Positions 31,581-39,732 of a DNA stretch of 64,000 nucleotides are shown here, piece after piece. The stretch's first letter is position 1; each line of letters begins with the position of its first letter. Origin of the DNA: Acidimicrobiales bacterium. GTDB taxonomy: Bacteria; Actinomycetota; Acidimicrobiia; Acidimicrobiales; JAVJTC01. Where the stretch lies: positions 81,045-145,044 of the forward strand of contig JAVJTC010000002.1 of the NCBI GenBank assembly GCA_040219085.1, read 5' to 3'. Below the pieces are notes generated by a model. It was not told where the DNA came from. It was given only the letters and a program-made list of their open reading frames with translations, and ran no database searches. A program made the position numbers and the translations under genes.

Positions 31581-32752
31581 CAGACGGTCCGGAGCCAGGC
31601 GATCGGTTGGCTCGGGGTGACCCGCTCGTCGGCGAGGGCGAGGTAGCCCATCAACTCGCCGGCGAACGGTGACCGGACCTCGGTTCCCGCCACATGGCCG
31701 ATGATCCTGCCGGCTGCGATGACGGATCCGTCGGGGCAGTCGTCGACGGGGGTGAACACTCCGCCGCAGGGACTCACCACGAGGCGTTCGGTCGCATGGA
31801 GCATCTCGCCCTCGTGGTGGCGGGCGTCGTGGGGGGTGCCGCCGATCGCCTCGAGGAGCGCGTCGATGTCGGCCGGCGCGTTGACACTGAGGCTCGTCAT
31901 TTCCCGTGCGGCCCGCTTGGCCATGCCGCGCAACGCCCCGCCCGGTCCGAGTTCGACCAGGGTGGAGAACCCGTCGTCGGCGAGGCGGTGGATGGTGTGA
32001 CGCCAGCGCACGGGGCTCACGAGTTGCCGTGCGAGGAGATCGGACCACTCGGCCACGCCCTGGTACGGCGAGGCGTCGACGTTCGCATAGACGGGATGGT
32101 CGGGCTCTCGGAAATCGGTGATGGCGAGTGCCTTGGCGAGGCGGTCCGACGCGGGTTGCATGAACGGCGTGTGGAAGGCGCCGCCCACCTGCAGCGAGAC
32201 GACGCGCTTGGCGCCGCGCTCGCGTGCGATGCGGCCCGCGGCCTCGACGTCGTCGGGGTCGCCGGCGACGACGACCTGTCCGGGAGCGTTGTAGTTGGCG
32301 ACCCAGACCTCGCCTTCAGCGCTGTCGCAGGCGTCTTCCACGTGCCTGTCGTCGGCGCCGAGAATCGCAGCCATCGTGCCGGTGCGCTCGTCGGCGGCCA
32401 TCTGCATCGCCTCGCCGCGTTCGGCGACGAGGCGCACGCCGTCGGCGTAGTCGAGAACGCCGGCTGCGGTCAGAGCGGTGTACTCGCCGAGGCTGTGCCC
32501 GGCGTGTGCGTTCGCGGTCACACCGGTACGTGTGACCGCGTCGAATACGACCATCGACGTGACGAAAGTCGCCAGCTGTGCGTTGCGGGTCTCGGTGAGT
32601 TCCTCGATGTCCGCCTCCAGCAGGAGACGGCCGATGTCACGGCCGCACGCCTCTGAGGCCTCGTCGACCAGTTCCCAGGACGGATGGTTGCGCCAGGGCG
32701 CTCCCATGCCGGGCGCCTGGGACCCCTGGCCGGGGTAGGTGTAGGCGATCAT
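31580..32752 (-). CDS. fabD: Malonyl-CoA:ACP transacylase fused to a biotinyl/lipoyl-like domain without the Lys
   Basis: A 390-residue FabD, about 80 residues longer than usual. Residues 1-305 are a standard transacylase: YTYPGQGSQAPGMG, Ser 87 in AGHSLGEYTAL, the loop at 123-130, and His 194 in GGAFHTPFM. Residues 316-390 add a domain with the barrel-sandwich pattern of biotinyl/lipoyl carriers: RLVVSPCGGVFTPV, GSVIAAGRIIGHVAGTEVRSPFAGELMGYLAL, and VTPSQPIAWL. Where carriers have the modified Lys (E-[AS]-M-K-M), this has HVAGT, so it cannot be biotinylated there. It is the first gene of the fab operon (fabD-fabH-fabG-acpP-fabF). No clear promoter is seen; TAACCT lies about 80 bases upstream. 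Confidence 0.93.
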   Translation of the reverse strand: MIAYTYPGQGSQAPGMGAPWRNHPSWELVDEASEACGRDIGRLLLEADIEELTETRNAQLATFVTSMVVFDAVTRTGVTANAHAGHSLGEYTALTAAGVLDYADGVRLVAERGEAMQMAADERTGTMAAILGADDRHVEDACDSAEGEVWVANYNAPGQVVVAGDPDDVEAAGRIARERGAKRVVSLQVGGAFHTPFMQPASDRLAKALAITDFREPDHPVYANVDASPYQGVAEWSDLLARQLVSPVRWRHTIHRLADDGFSTLVELGPGGALRGMAKRAAREMTSLSVNAPADIDALLEAIGGTPHDARHHEGEMLHATERLVVSPCGGVFTPVDDCPDGSVIAAGRIIGHVAGTEVRSPFAGELMGYLALADERVTPSQPIAWLRTV

Positions 32753-32938
32753 CGCTGCTGAGGTACTCCCATGGGGACTCGGTCGGGGGTCTGACTCGTC
32801 TCGGCGTGTGGAGGTTTCACGGCGGCACCACCGAGGTTACGACGAAACGCGAGAGCGCGGGTGATGGCGGCGACGAGGCGCACGCCGGTGCGCCGTGGCG
32901 CGGCCGCCGACCACTCGGGAAGCTGCACTGGGCCACGC

Positions 32939-32944
32939 TAGGAT
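32939..32944 (+). promoter_or_regulatory. -10 hexamer of tRNA-Leu(CAA)
   Basis: TAGGAT, 16 bases before the mature 5' end at 32961. The rest of the 208-base gap after fabD (32753-32960) holds no gene I can support. Confidence 0.5.
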
Positions 32945-32960
32945 CTGGCGGCTGTTCGTT

Positions 32961-33047
32961 GCCCGGGTGGCGGAACTGGCAGACGCGGAGGACTCAAAAT
33001 CCTCTGCCCGAAAGGGCGTGCGGGTTCGAGTCCCGCCCCGGGCACCA
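32961..33047 (+). tRNA. tRNA-Leu, anticodon CAA
   Basis: The acceptor GCCCGGG (32961-32967) pairs with CCCGGGC (33037-33043), then A and an encoded CCA. The anticodon stem GAGGA/TCCTC encloses CTCAAAA, so the anticodon is CAA (codon UUG). A long variable arm (TGCCCGAAAGGGCG) shows class II, as expected for leucine. The T arm contains GGTTCGAGTCC. Confidence 0.97.
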
Positions 33048-33064
33048 GCTGTCGGTCCGCCCTG

Positions 33065-33649
33065 TCAGGTGGCCGTCGACACAACCTGCGCGATCAGGGC
33101 TGCGACGACGCCGAGAACCAGGAACAGGTACGACAGTTTCAGATACCGGAACTTGCCGTGCAGCAGGTAGTAGGACTGCTGGTAGATGTCGGTGGTGATC
33201 ATCTCGTAGAGGGCGTAGTCGTCTTCCAGCGAAGCGGCGAGACGGCTCATGTAGCGATCCTTCGTCACGAGCGCCGCGTGGCCGAAGAACAGCGGGTTCC
33301 CATCGTCGGGAAAGGCCACGTCGCGGGGCGGAGCGACGCTGTACTTGGGGAACACGGCGAGGACAGCCATGAACAACGCGAGCGTGACACCGACCGCGAG
33401 CGCCCCGATTCCCCATCGCAGGTCCGCGTCGTTCCACTGGGTGGCGCCGATGGACAACAGGATCGATGACGTCGTGATGACGATGCTGGCTTTGAGGTCG
33501 GCCTGGCCGGTGAGGGTGACGAGGTTCTGCTGGGTCGTGCGCATCACATAGTCGACGGAGTGTCGCGGCTCGACGCGACGCATCGGATGCTGGCCCACGT
33601 GCGCAGACGCTGTGGCGTGTGCGTCGTGGTCGTCGGCTGTGGTCGGCAC
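33065..33649 (-). CDS. Membrane protein resembling Pycsar effector PycTM (DUF5706-like)
   Basis: A 194-residue protein with TM segments near 53-70 (ASIVITTSSILLSIGATQW), 82-103 (IGALAVGVTLALFMAVLAVF) and 172-191 (LSYLFLVLGVVAALIAQVV). Between them lies the pattern I associate with the PycTM/DUF5706 domain: TGQADLKAS before the first helix, NPLFFGHAALVTKDRYMSRL, then DDYALYEMITTDIYQQSYYLLHGKFRYLKLSY. In Pycsar anti-phage systems this effector opens the membrane on binding a cyclic pyrimidine nucleotide. No cyclase gene is adjacent, so defence is unproven. The GTG at 33649 has GGGAGGA 5 nt upstream; the longer open frame is not used. It is convergent with tRNA-Leu(CAA). Confidence 0.75.
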   Translation of the reverse strand: MPTTADDHDAHATASAHVGQHPMRRVEPRHSVDYVMRTTQQNLVTLTGQADLKASIVITTSSILLSIGATQWNDADLRWGIGALAVGVTLALFMAVLAVFPKYSVAPPRDVAFPDDGNPLFFGHAALVTKDRYMSRLAASLEDDYALYEMITTDIYQQSYYLLHGKFRYLKLSYLFLVLGVVAALIAQVVSTAT

Positions 33650-33790
33650 CTCGTTCCTCCCGTGGTCGGGTTCGAGTAGATCCGAGGCGCAGTGTTCCTG
33701 CAACGCTGAGGGAGGGGAATCCGTAGTCGCTGCGCCGTTGTTCCCCGCTCGTTCACCGCTGGTTAACCGGGAGATCGCCCAAGGCCGGGC

Positions 33791-33796
33791 TAATCT
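33791..33796 (+). promoter_or_regulatory. -10 hexamer of leaderless DUF2510-type gene
   Basis: TAATCT, 6 nt before the GTG at 33803. It lies in the 153-base divergent region shared with the PycTM-like gene. Confidence 0.6.
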
Positions 33797-33802
33797 GCCG
33801 CC

Positions 33803-35203
33803 GTGAGCGACGACAACTCGGGTCAGTGGGGGGTCGAGGGCGACTCGGCCCCCGGTGAAGGTTGGTGGCGGGCCTCCGACGGGCGTTGGTACCCACCCGA
33901 GAGTGCTCCCGGCGCAGTGCCGGAGATCCCCACGGCATCTGCGGACCCCGAGCCGCTCACCCCCTACGCCCCGACCGCCGCCCAACCGGCGGTGACGGGC
34001 CCCGTCGAGGGTGGCGACGGCACAGCCGGTGGTGGTTCGAAGCTCAACCCCGTCCTGTTGATCGTCGTCGGGGTGGTCGTGGTGGGCGCGATCATCGCCG
34101 GCATCGTGATCGCCACATCCGGCGGGGACGACGCCGACGAGATCGACATCGCCGACGGATCACCAACGCCGACAGCGACGAGCGAAGCGACCCCCGAGCC
34201 CAGCGCGGAGGCGACGCCGACCGACACGGTGCCACAGGATCCCACCGCCACCGCTGAACCGACGGCTGACCCGACCGCGACCACCACGCCGACCCCGGAT
34301 CCGACGCCGACGGACACGCCCAGCCCGGTCTCGGACAACTGCCGCTACCTGGGCATCGACTCGTTCGGCGACATGCAGATCGCGCTCGACGTCACGAGTC
34401 CTATCACCGCCGAGACCCTCCTGATCGGCTATCTCGTGCTCGGTCCCGACGGGGACGTGCTCGACGAATCCGACGTCTTCGTGGATCTCGTGGCCGAGGG
34501 CGAACAGCTGTCGCTGCCGACCGACACGTTCACCGCTGCGCCCACCGGGGTCGGCGTCGCCGACATCACATGCGAGGTCGGCCCGATCGATTCCGCCGTG
34601 CCGTTCTTCGAGGTGTTGCCGTTCCCCCCGGATGCGCAGTGCCGCGTCGCGGGACTGACCGACTTCGACGACGTCGCGGTCGATCTCGCATTCACCTCGA
34701 GTGCGCCGGCTGTCGTCGACGCAACAGCGATCATCGGCCTGTACCTCGACGGGGCCCGGATCGCGACCGTCACGACGTTCGTAGACCGGCTCCTTCCCGC
34801 TGAGTCCATTGCGCTGGCCGTCGAGACGTTCGAGGTGCTCCCCCCGGGCCGGTCACCCGAGGATCTCGAATGTGCGCTTCTGGGTGTCACCGACGACGAC
34901 TTCGAACAGGAATGGTCATCTCCGGTGGCCAGTGACACCTGCATCGTCACCGGCGCGGACTCCTTCGGTGACGTCCAGGTGGAGCTCGTCGTCACGAACC
35001 CGTTCCCGGAGCCGATCGAGCTCGACGTCCTGTATGTGATCCGTGATCCGGAAGGGGCGCGAGTGTACTCGGTCTACGCGCTGACCGGGTCTGCGGAGGT
35101 CGGCGAGACGATCATCGTCGACCACGACAGCTTCTCGGAGCTACCCGCCGGCCTCAGCGCCCTCGACGTCAGCTGCGAGATTCTCGGGATCCTCCGGTTC
35201 TGA
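33803..35203 (+). CDS. DUF2510-tagged single-span membrane protein with three extracellular repeats
   Basis: A 466-residue protein. Residues 18-32 (GEGWWRASDGRWYPP) are a DUF2510-like tag common in Acidimicrobiia membrane proteins. One TM helix follows (about 82-104, PVLLIVVGVVVVGAIIAGIV), then a Thr/Pro-rich stalk (about 115-172), then three homologous modules of about 90 residues. Each begins at a Cys (DNCRYLGIDSFGDMQIAL; AQCRVAGLTDFDDVAVDL; DTCIVTGADSFGDVQVEL) and ends at another (ITCEVG; LECALLG; VSCEILG). This suggests a disulfide-closed beta sandwich per module. The repeats face outside. The function is unknown; adhesion or binding is only a guess. Confidence 0.85.
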   Translation: MSDDNSGQWGVEGDSAPGEGWWRASDGRWYPPESAPGAVPEIPTASADPEPLTPYAPTAAQPAVTGPVEGGDGTAGGGSKLNPVLLIVVGVVVVGAIIAGIVIATSGGDDADEIDIADGSPTPTATSEATPEPSAEATPTDTVPQDPTATAEPTADPTATTTPTPDPTPTDTPSPVSDNCRYLGIDSFGDMQIALDVTSPITAETLLIGYLVLGPDGDVLDESDVFVDLVAEGEQLSLPTDTFTAAPTGVGVADITCEVGPIDSAVPFFEVLPFPPDAQCRVAGLTDFDDVAVDLAFTSSAPAVVDATAIIGLYLDGARIATVTTFVDRLLPAESIALAVETFEVLPPGRSPEDLECALLGVTDDDFEQEWSSPVASDTCIVTGADSFGDVQVELVVTNPFPEPIELDVLYVIRDPEGARVYSVYALTGSAEVGETIIVDHDSFSELPAGLSALDVSCEILGILRF

Positions 35204-35246
35204 GTGTCGGAGCCCGGACCGCCCCGACCACCGGTGACACTGCCCT

Positions 35247-35252
35247 TAGACT
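35247..35252 (+). promoter_or_regulatory. -10 hexamer of leaderless coiled-coil gene and pdtaR
   Basis: TAGACT, 6 nt before the ATG at 35259. Confidence 0.6.
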
Positions 35253-35258
35253 GCGGCG

Positions 35259-35552
35259 ATGTCGCGTGCACTCATCGAGCGTCGTCTCGTGGAGGTCACC
35301 GGTCGCCTGAAGCGGCTGCGTGAGGAGTTGAGCGTGGCCGCCGAACAACTCGCGCGGCTCGCCGACGACGCCGACGACGCGCGGCTGCGCGCACTCGTCT
35401 CGGAGACCCCGTTGGCCGATCGTGACCATCGCGACGCGGACCGCCATGCGGAGGCCATGCGTCGTCATCACGCCGCTGTCGTCGCGGAGATCCGCGAGCT
35501 GGAACGGTCCCAGGACGAGCTGCTCGACCGGCTCACCGCGGGGCCGGCGTGA
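35259..35552 (+). CDS. Coiled-coil protein encoded with pdtaR
   Basis: A 97-residue, strongly charged helical protein (IERRLVEVTGRLKRLREELSVAAEQLARLADDADDARLRALV, then AEAMRRHHAAVVAEIRELERSQDELLDRL). Heptad spacing indicates two antiparallel coiled-coil helices. I do not recognise a functional family. It is leaderless and its stop overlaps the pdtaR start as GTGA, so it is made together with that RNA-binding regulator and may be its partner. That is inference from position. Confidence 0.8.
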   Translation: MSRALIERRLVEVTGRLKRLREELSVAAEQLARLADDADDARLRALVSETPLADRDHRDADRHAEAMRRHHAAVVAEIRELERSQDELLDRLTAGPA

Positions 35553-36130
35553 ACGGCGGCCCCCGGCTGGTGATCGCCGAGGACGAGGCGATCATCCGTC
35601 TGGACCTGGTCGAGATGCTCTCCGACGAGGGTTACGACGTCGTCGCCGACACCGGCGACGGGGACGAAGCGATGCGACTCGTACGGGCCCACCGTCCCGA
35701 CCTGGTGCTCGTCGACATCAAGATGCCCGGACGCGACGGGCTCGACGTCGCCCGGGAGGTCCACGCCGAGGCCCTGTGCGGTGTGCTCGTGCTGACGGCG
35801 TTCTCCCAGCGTGAGCTCGTCGCGGAGGCGACGGCGTCGGGAGCTCTGGCGTATCTGGTGAAGCCCTTCGAGCGTGCCGAGCTCGTCGCGGCGGTCGAGG
35901 TCGCCCTCGCCCGCCACGCCGAGATCGCGAACCTCCTCGGCGAGGCCCGCGAGCTCACCGAGCGGCTCGAGACACGCAAGGTCGTCGATCGGGCCAAGGG
36001 CCTGTTGATGGACGAACACGGGATGCGTGAGGCGGAAGCCTTCTCGTTCATGCAGAAGACGGCCATGGCGCAGCGTCGCACGATGCGGGTGGTCGCAGCC
36101 GACATCCTCGTCGGCGACCTCCGACCCTAG
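35549..36130 (+). CDS. pdtaR: ANTAR-domain response regulator (PdtaR-like)
   Basis: A 193-residue two-domain regulator. The receiver domain has the acidic pocket (AEDEAIIR), phospho-acceptor Asp 56 (VLVDIKMPG), the switch Thr (LTAFS) and Lys (YLVKPF). The C-terminal ANTAR RNA-binding domain (about 138-190) has LETRKVVDRAKGLLMDEHGMREAEAFSFMQKTAM. ANTAR regulators bind paired hairpins in nascent mRNAs and prevent termination. The cognate histidine kinase (PdtaS-like) is not in the window. It is co-translated with the coiled-coil protein before it. Confidence 0.93.
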   Translation: MNGGPRLVIAEDEAIIRLDLVEMLSDEGYDVVADTGDGDEAMRLVRAHRPDLVLVDIKMPGRDGLDVAREVHAEALCGVLVLTAFSQRELVAEATASGALAYLVKPFERAELVAAVEVALARHAEIANLLGEARELTERLETRKVVDRAKGLLMDEHGMREAEAFSFMQKTAMAQRRTMRVVAADILVGDLRP

Positions 36131-36131
36131 A

Positions 36132-36137
36132 TAGGGT
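36132..36137 (+). promoter_or_regulatory. -10 hexamer of leaderless polA
   Basis: TAGGGT, 6 nt before the ATG at 36144. Confidence 0.6.
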
Positions 36138-36143
36138 CCGGCC

Positions 36144-38825
36144 ATGGCGCCGGTCATGCTCATCGACGGGAACTCACTGACGTACCGCGCCTTCTTCGCG
36201 CTGCCGACCGACATGGCGACGGCGAGTGGCCAGGTCACCAACGCCGTCTTCGGGTTCACCTCGATGCTGATCAACCTGGCGCGTGACCACCGGCCGGACC
36301 GGATCGCCGTCGCATTCGATCTGCCCCAGCCCACGTTCCGTCACGAGCGCATCCCCACGTACAAGGCCAACCGGTCCGAGGCCCCCGACATCCTCCGTCA
36401 GCAGATGGGCCTGGTCCGTCAGGTGATCGGGAGCCTGGGGATTCCGATCCTCGAGCAGGCCGGGATCGAGGCCGACGACATCATCGCCACGCTCGCGACC
36501 CAGGCACGCGACGCGGGACACGAGACCATCGTCGTGACCGGCGACCGCGACGCCTACCAACTCGTCGAGGACCCGCTCGTGCGGGTTCTCTACAACAAGC
36601 GTGGGGTGTCCGACTACGTCCTCTACGACGAGGCCGGGATCGCCGACCGCACGGGCGTCGCCCCCGCCGACTACGTGACCTACGCGGCACTGCGCGGCGA
36701 CAAGTCCGACAACCTGCCCGGTGTGCCCGGCGTGGGGGAGAAGACAGCCGCCAAGCTCGTCAACGCCTACGGGGACCTCGACGGGATCTTCGCCCATGCC
36801 GCGGAACAGACGCCGAAGCTCGCGGAGAACCTCGCGGCCAACGAGGAACAGGCCCGTCTCAACGCCGAGGTGATGATCCTCATCCGCGACGCCGATCTCG
36901 GCGTGACCGTCGATGACCTCGTCGCCGCGGAGATGGACACCGACGAGGTCCGCAAGCTGTTCGACTTCCTCGAGTTCCGCACCCTCTATGACCGCCTCGG
37001 CGACGCGTTCGCAACCGACCTCGGACCGGCGATGGGTTCGCTGACCGTGATCGAGGCCGAGGTGGAGGTCCTGAGCTCGGCCGCGGAGGCCACCGCCGCG
37101 CTGGCGGCACTCGCGTCCGGAGACGGGACCACCGGTGTCGCCGGTGCGTGGCGCGGCACGCCGGGGCGCTCAGAGCTGGGGGGCGTCGCCTTCGTCCGGT
37201 CACCCGCCGACGGCGACGTCGTGTGGGTGCCGGCGGATCTGCTGTCCGACACCGCCGTCGCGGCAGCGCTCGGTGACCTCGTCGCCGCGGACGGTCGACC
37301 GCTGGCCGCGCACGGCGCCAAACCGCTGCTGCGCTCGCTGCTCGAATTCGGGGTCGACGTGCGCACGCTCGAGGTCGACACCATGTTGGCCGCCTACCTC
37401 CTCGATCCCGCCGAGCAGCGCTACGACCTGCCCGAGCTCCTCGCCCGTCATGCGCGCTGCGAGCTACCCGACGGCGCCCCTGCGACGGAGGGCCGACTCG
37501 ATCTCGACGGCGAGGCGGTGGAGGTGCCCACCGCGGCGGGGCGCGAGGCGCTCGGTGTCGCGCATCTCGTCGACCCGATCCGTGCGGCCCTCGACGCACA
37601 GGGGGTCCTGGCTCTCCACGACGACATCGAGATCCCGCTCGTGCGGGTCCTCGCCAAGATGGAGCACGTCGGTGTGGGCGTCGATGTCGCCGAGCTCGAG
37701 GCGCTGCGCGACGGACTCGTCGCCGAATGCGACCGCCTCCGGGCGGCGATCGTCGAGGACGCCGGTGAGGACTTCAACGTCAACTCCACGAAGCAGCTAC
37801 GCGAGGTCCTCTTCGACAGGCTGGGGCTCACCCCGCAGAAGAAGACGAAGACCGGATACTCGACCGATGCCGCGTCCCTGGAGAAGCTCCGTGGTGAGCA
37901 CCCGATCATCGAGAACCTCCTCGACTATCGCGAGGTCGAGAAGCTGCGGTCCACCTACGGCGAGGGTCTGCTGGCCGAGGTCGGTGAGGGCGACCGGATC
38001 AGGGCCACCTTCAACCAGACCGTCGCGCGCACGGGCCGTCTGAGCTCCGACGCGCCCAACCTGCACAACATCCCTGTGCGCACCGAGACCGGGCGTGCGT
38101 TCCGCAGGGCGTTCGTGGCGGCGCCGGGCCACCAGCTCCTCGTCGCCGACTACGACCAGATCGAACTCCGCTGCATCGCCCACCTGGCCGAGGACCCCGG
38201 GCTGATCACGGCGTTCGAGGCCGGCGACGACATCCACACGGCCACCGCATCGCGGATCTTCTCGGTCGACGCGGACGCCGTGACGATCGAGCAGCGTTCG
38301 AAGGCGAAGATGGTGTCGTACGGCCTGGCCTACGGCATGGAGGCCTACGGGCTCGGCCAGCGACTGTCGATCCCCACCGACGAGGCCCAGCAGATTCTCG
38401 ATGCCTACTTCACGGCGTTCCCGGCGGTCCACGACTACATGGAGCGCACCGTCGACCAGGCCCGTGAACGTGGCTACACCGAGACGCTCTTCGGCCGGCG
38501 GCGTCAGATCCCCGAGCTCTCGTCGTCGAATTTCCGGATCCGCCAGGCGGGCGAACGCCAGGCGATGAACGCGGGGATCCAGGGGCTCGCCGCTGACATC
38601 TTCAAGGTCGCCCTCGTGGAGATCGACCGGAGCCTCGACGAGACGGGCCTCGCGACGCGTCTGATCCTGCAGGTGCATGACGAGGTGATGTGTGAGGTGC
38701 CCGCCGGCGAGGAGGACGCTGCGGCTGATCTCGTCGTCGCGGCGATGACGGGGGCGTTCGACCTGCGTGTCCCGCTGGCCGTCGAGCCGGCCTTCGGCCC
38801 CAACTGGGCCGACGCCAAGTCCTGA
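36144..38825 (+). CDS. polA: DNA polymerase I
   Basis: An 893-residue repair and Okazaki-processing polymerase. The N-terminal 5' nuclease is intact (MLIDGNSLTYRAFFALP, GIEADDIIATLA, VTGDRDAYQLV, GDKSDNLPGVPGVGEKTA). The middle domain lacks the DxE metal motif of a working 3'-5' exonuclease, as in other actinobacteria and Taq. The polymerase domain has motif A DYDQIELRCIAHLAEDP, the O helix RSKAKMVSYGLAYGMEAYG and motif C VHDEVMCEVP. At the position of E. coli Phe 762 there is Tyr 726 (VSYGLAYG), known in actinobacterial Pol I and linked to weaker discrimination against dideoxynucleotides. Confidence 0.97.
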   Translation: MAPVMLIDGNSLTYRAFFALPTDMATASGQVTNAVFGFTSMLINLARDHRPDRIAVAFDLPQPTFRHERIPTYKANRSEAPDILRQQMGLVRQVIGSLGIPILEQAGIEADDIIATLATQARDAGHETIVVTGDRDAYQLVEDPLVRVLYNKRGVSDYVLYDEAGIADRTGVAPADYVTYAALRGDKSDNLPGVPGVGEKTAAKLVNAYGDLDGIFAHAAEQTPKLAENLAANEEQARLNAEVMILIRDADLGVTVDDLVAAEMDTDEVRKLFDFLEFRTLYDRLGDAFATDLGPAMGSLTVIEAEVEVLSSAAEATAALAALASGDGTTGVAGAWRGTPGRSELGGVAFVRSPADGDVVWVPADLLSDTAVAAALGDLVAADGRPLAAHGAKPLLRSLLEFGVDVRTLEVDTMLAAYLLDPAEQRYDLPELLARHARCELPDGAPATEGRLDLDGEAVEVPTAAGREALGVAHLVDPIRAALDAQGVLALHDDIEIPLVRVLAKMEHVGVGVDVAELEALRDGLVAECDRLRAAIVEDAGEDFNVNSTKQLREVLFDRLGLTPQKKTKTGYSTDAASLEKLRGEHPIIENLLDYREVEKLRSTYGEGLLAEVGEGDRIRATFNQTVARTGRLSSDAPNLHNIPVRTETGRAFRRAFVAAPGHQLLVADYDQIELRCIAHLAEDPGLITAFEAGDDIHTATASRIFSVDADAVTIEQRSKAKMVSYGLAYGMEAYGLGQRLSIPTDEAQQILDAYFTAFPAVHDYMERTVDQARERGYTETLFGRRRQIPELSSSNFRIRQAGERQAMNAGIQGLAADIFKVALVEIDRSLDETGLATRLILQVHDEVMCEVPAGEEDAAADLVVAAMTGAFDLRVPLAVEPAFGPNWADAKS

Positions 38826-38838
38826 CGGCGATGAACCG

Positions 38839-39588
38839 ATGACGGGGGGTCACGGCGAGGGCCACTGGTTCGCCCCCGTGGCCGAGCACCTCGGTGAGGC
38901 GTACCTGCGCTACTCGTTCACGAGGGGGACCCGCCAGGAGGTGGACTTCCTCGTCGAGGTGCTGGAACTCGAACCACCGATGAGAGTGCTCGACGTGGGC
39001 TGCGGACCGGGGCGTCACGCCCGGGTTCTGGCCGAACGGGGTTTCGAGGTCGTCGGCGTCGACATCTCGCCCCGCTTCGTCGAGATCGCCCGGCGCGACG
39101 CCCCGCCGGGCCTGACCGTGGTCTGTGCGGACGCCCGCACCATCGACGAGGTCGGTTCGTTCGATGCGGCGATCTCGCTGTGTCAGGGAGCCTTCGGGAT
39201 CAGCTCGGCGGCCCAGGTGTCGGCCGACGACGTCATCGCGGGTGACGCGACGATCCTCACGGCGATGGCGCGCTCGCTGCGCAGGTCCGGACGCCTCGCC
39301 GTGTCGGCGTTCTCCGCGTACTTCCAGGTCCGGGACCTCACCGAGGGTCACGGCTTCGACGCCTCGACCGGAGTGCACCACGAGGAGCCGGAGATGATCG
39401 GGCAGGACGGCTCGGTCCGGACGTTCGACCTCTGGACGGCGTGTCTGACCCCACGTGAACTGCGGCTGCTGGCAGCCGATGCCGGCCTGGCCGTCGACGA
39501 GATCTGGTCGGTCACGCCGGGTCGCTACGGTCGGCGTCCGCCGTCGATCGACGAGCCCGAGTTCCTGCTGACCGCCAGACCGCGCTGA
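38839..39588 (+). CDS. Class I SAM-dependent methyltransferase
   Basis: A 249-residue Rossmann methyltransferase. VLDVGCGPGRHARVLAERGFEVVGVDISPRF binds SAM, and CADARTIDEVGSFDAAISLCQGAFG continues the fold. After the core comes SGRLAVSAFSAYFQVRDL and the C-terminal segment LTPRELRLLAADAGLAVDEIWSVTPGRYGRRPPS, typical of small-molecule methyltransferases. The ATG at 38839 is the best start; it is 14 bases after polA, so the genes may share a transcript. The substrate is unknown. Confidence 0.88.
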   Translation: MTGGHGEGHWFAPVAEHLGEAYLRYSFTRGTRQEVDFLVEVLELEPPMRVLDVGCGPGRHARVLAERGFEVVGVDISPRFVEIARRDAPPGLTVVCADARTIDEVGSFDAAISLCQGAFGISSAAQVSADDVIAGDATILTAMARSLRRSGRLAVSAFSAYFQVRDLTEGHGFDASTGVHHEEPEMIGQDGSVRTFDLWTACLTPRELRLLAADAGLAVDEIWSVTPGRYGRRPPSIDEPEFLLTARPR

Positions 39589-39624
39589 GCATCCGCCGCC
39601 CATTGCGTGCAGGCGGGCCGCTGG

Positions 39625-39732
39625 TAGCATCGAAACCCGGTCCGAGGCCGAAGTGGCCCGTGTCCACCCGACCGATGTCCGGTCCCGAGGTGGGTGACCG
39701 TCGTCCCTGTCCGAATCCGAAAACGAGAATCC
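39625..39732 (+). promoter_or_regulatory. rpsA promoter and structured 5' leader
   Basis: TAGCAT (39625-39630) would start an RNA near 39637, giving a leader of about 96 nt. It can fold CCACC (39664-39668) with GGTGG (39689-39693), and inside it GACCG (39670-39674) with CGGTC (39680-39684). S1 leaders are autoregulated in other bacteria, so control here is plausible but unshown. Confidence 0.4.

Noticed and set aside
32961..33649. tRNA-Leu(CAA) as attachment site of a mobile island carrying the PycTM-like gene
   Set aside because: No integrase and no repeat of the tRNA 3' end was found nearby; flanking genes are housekeeping.
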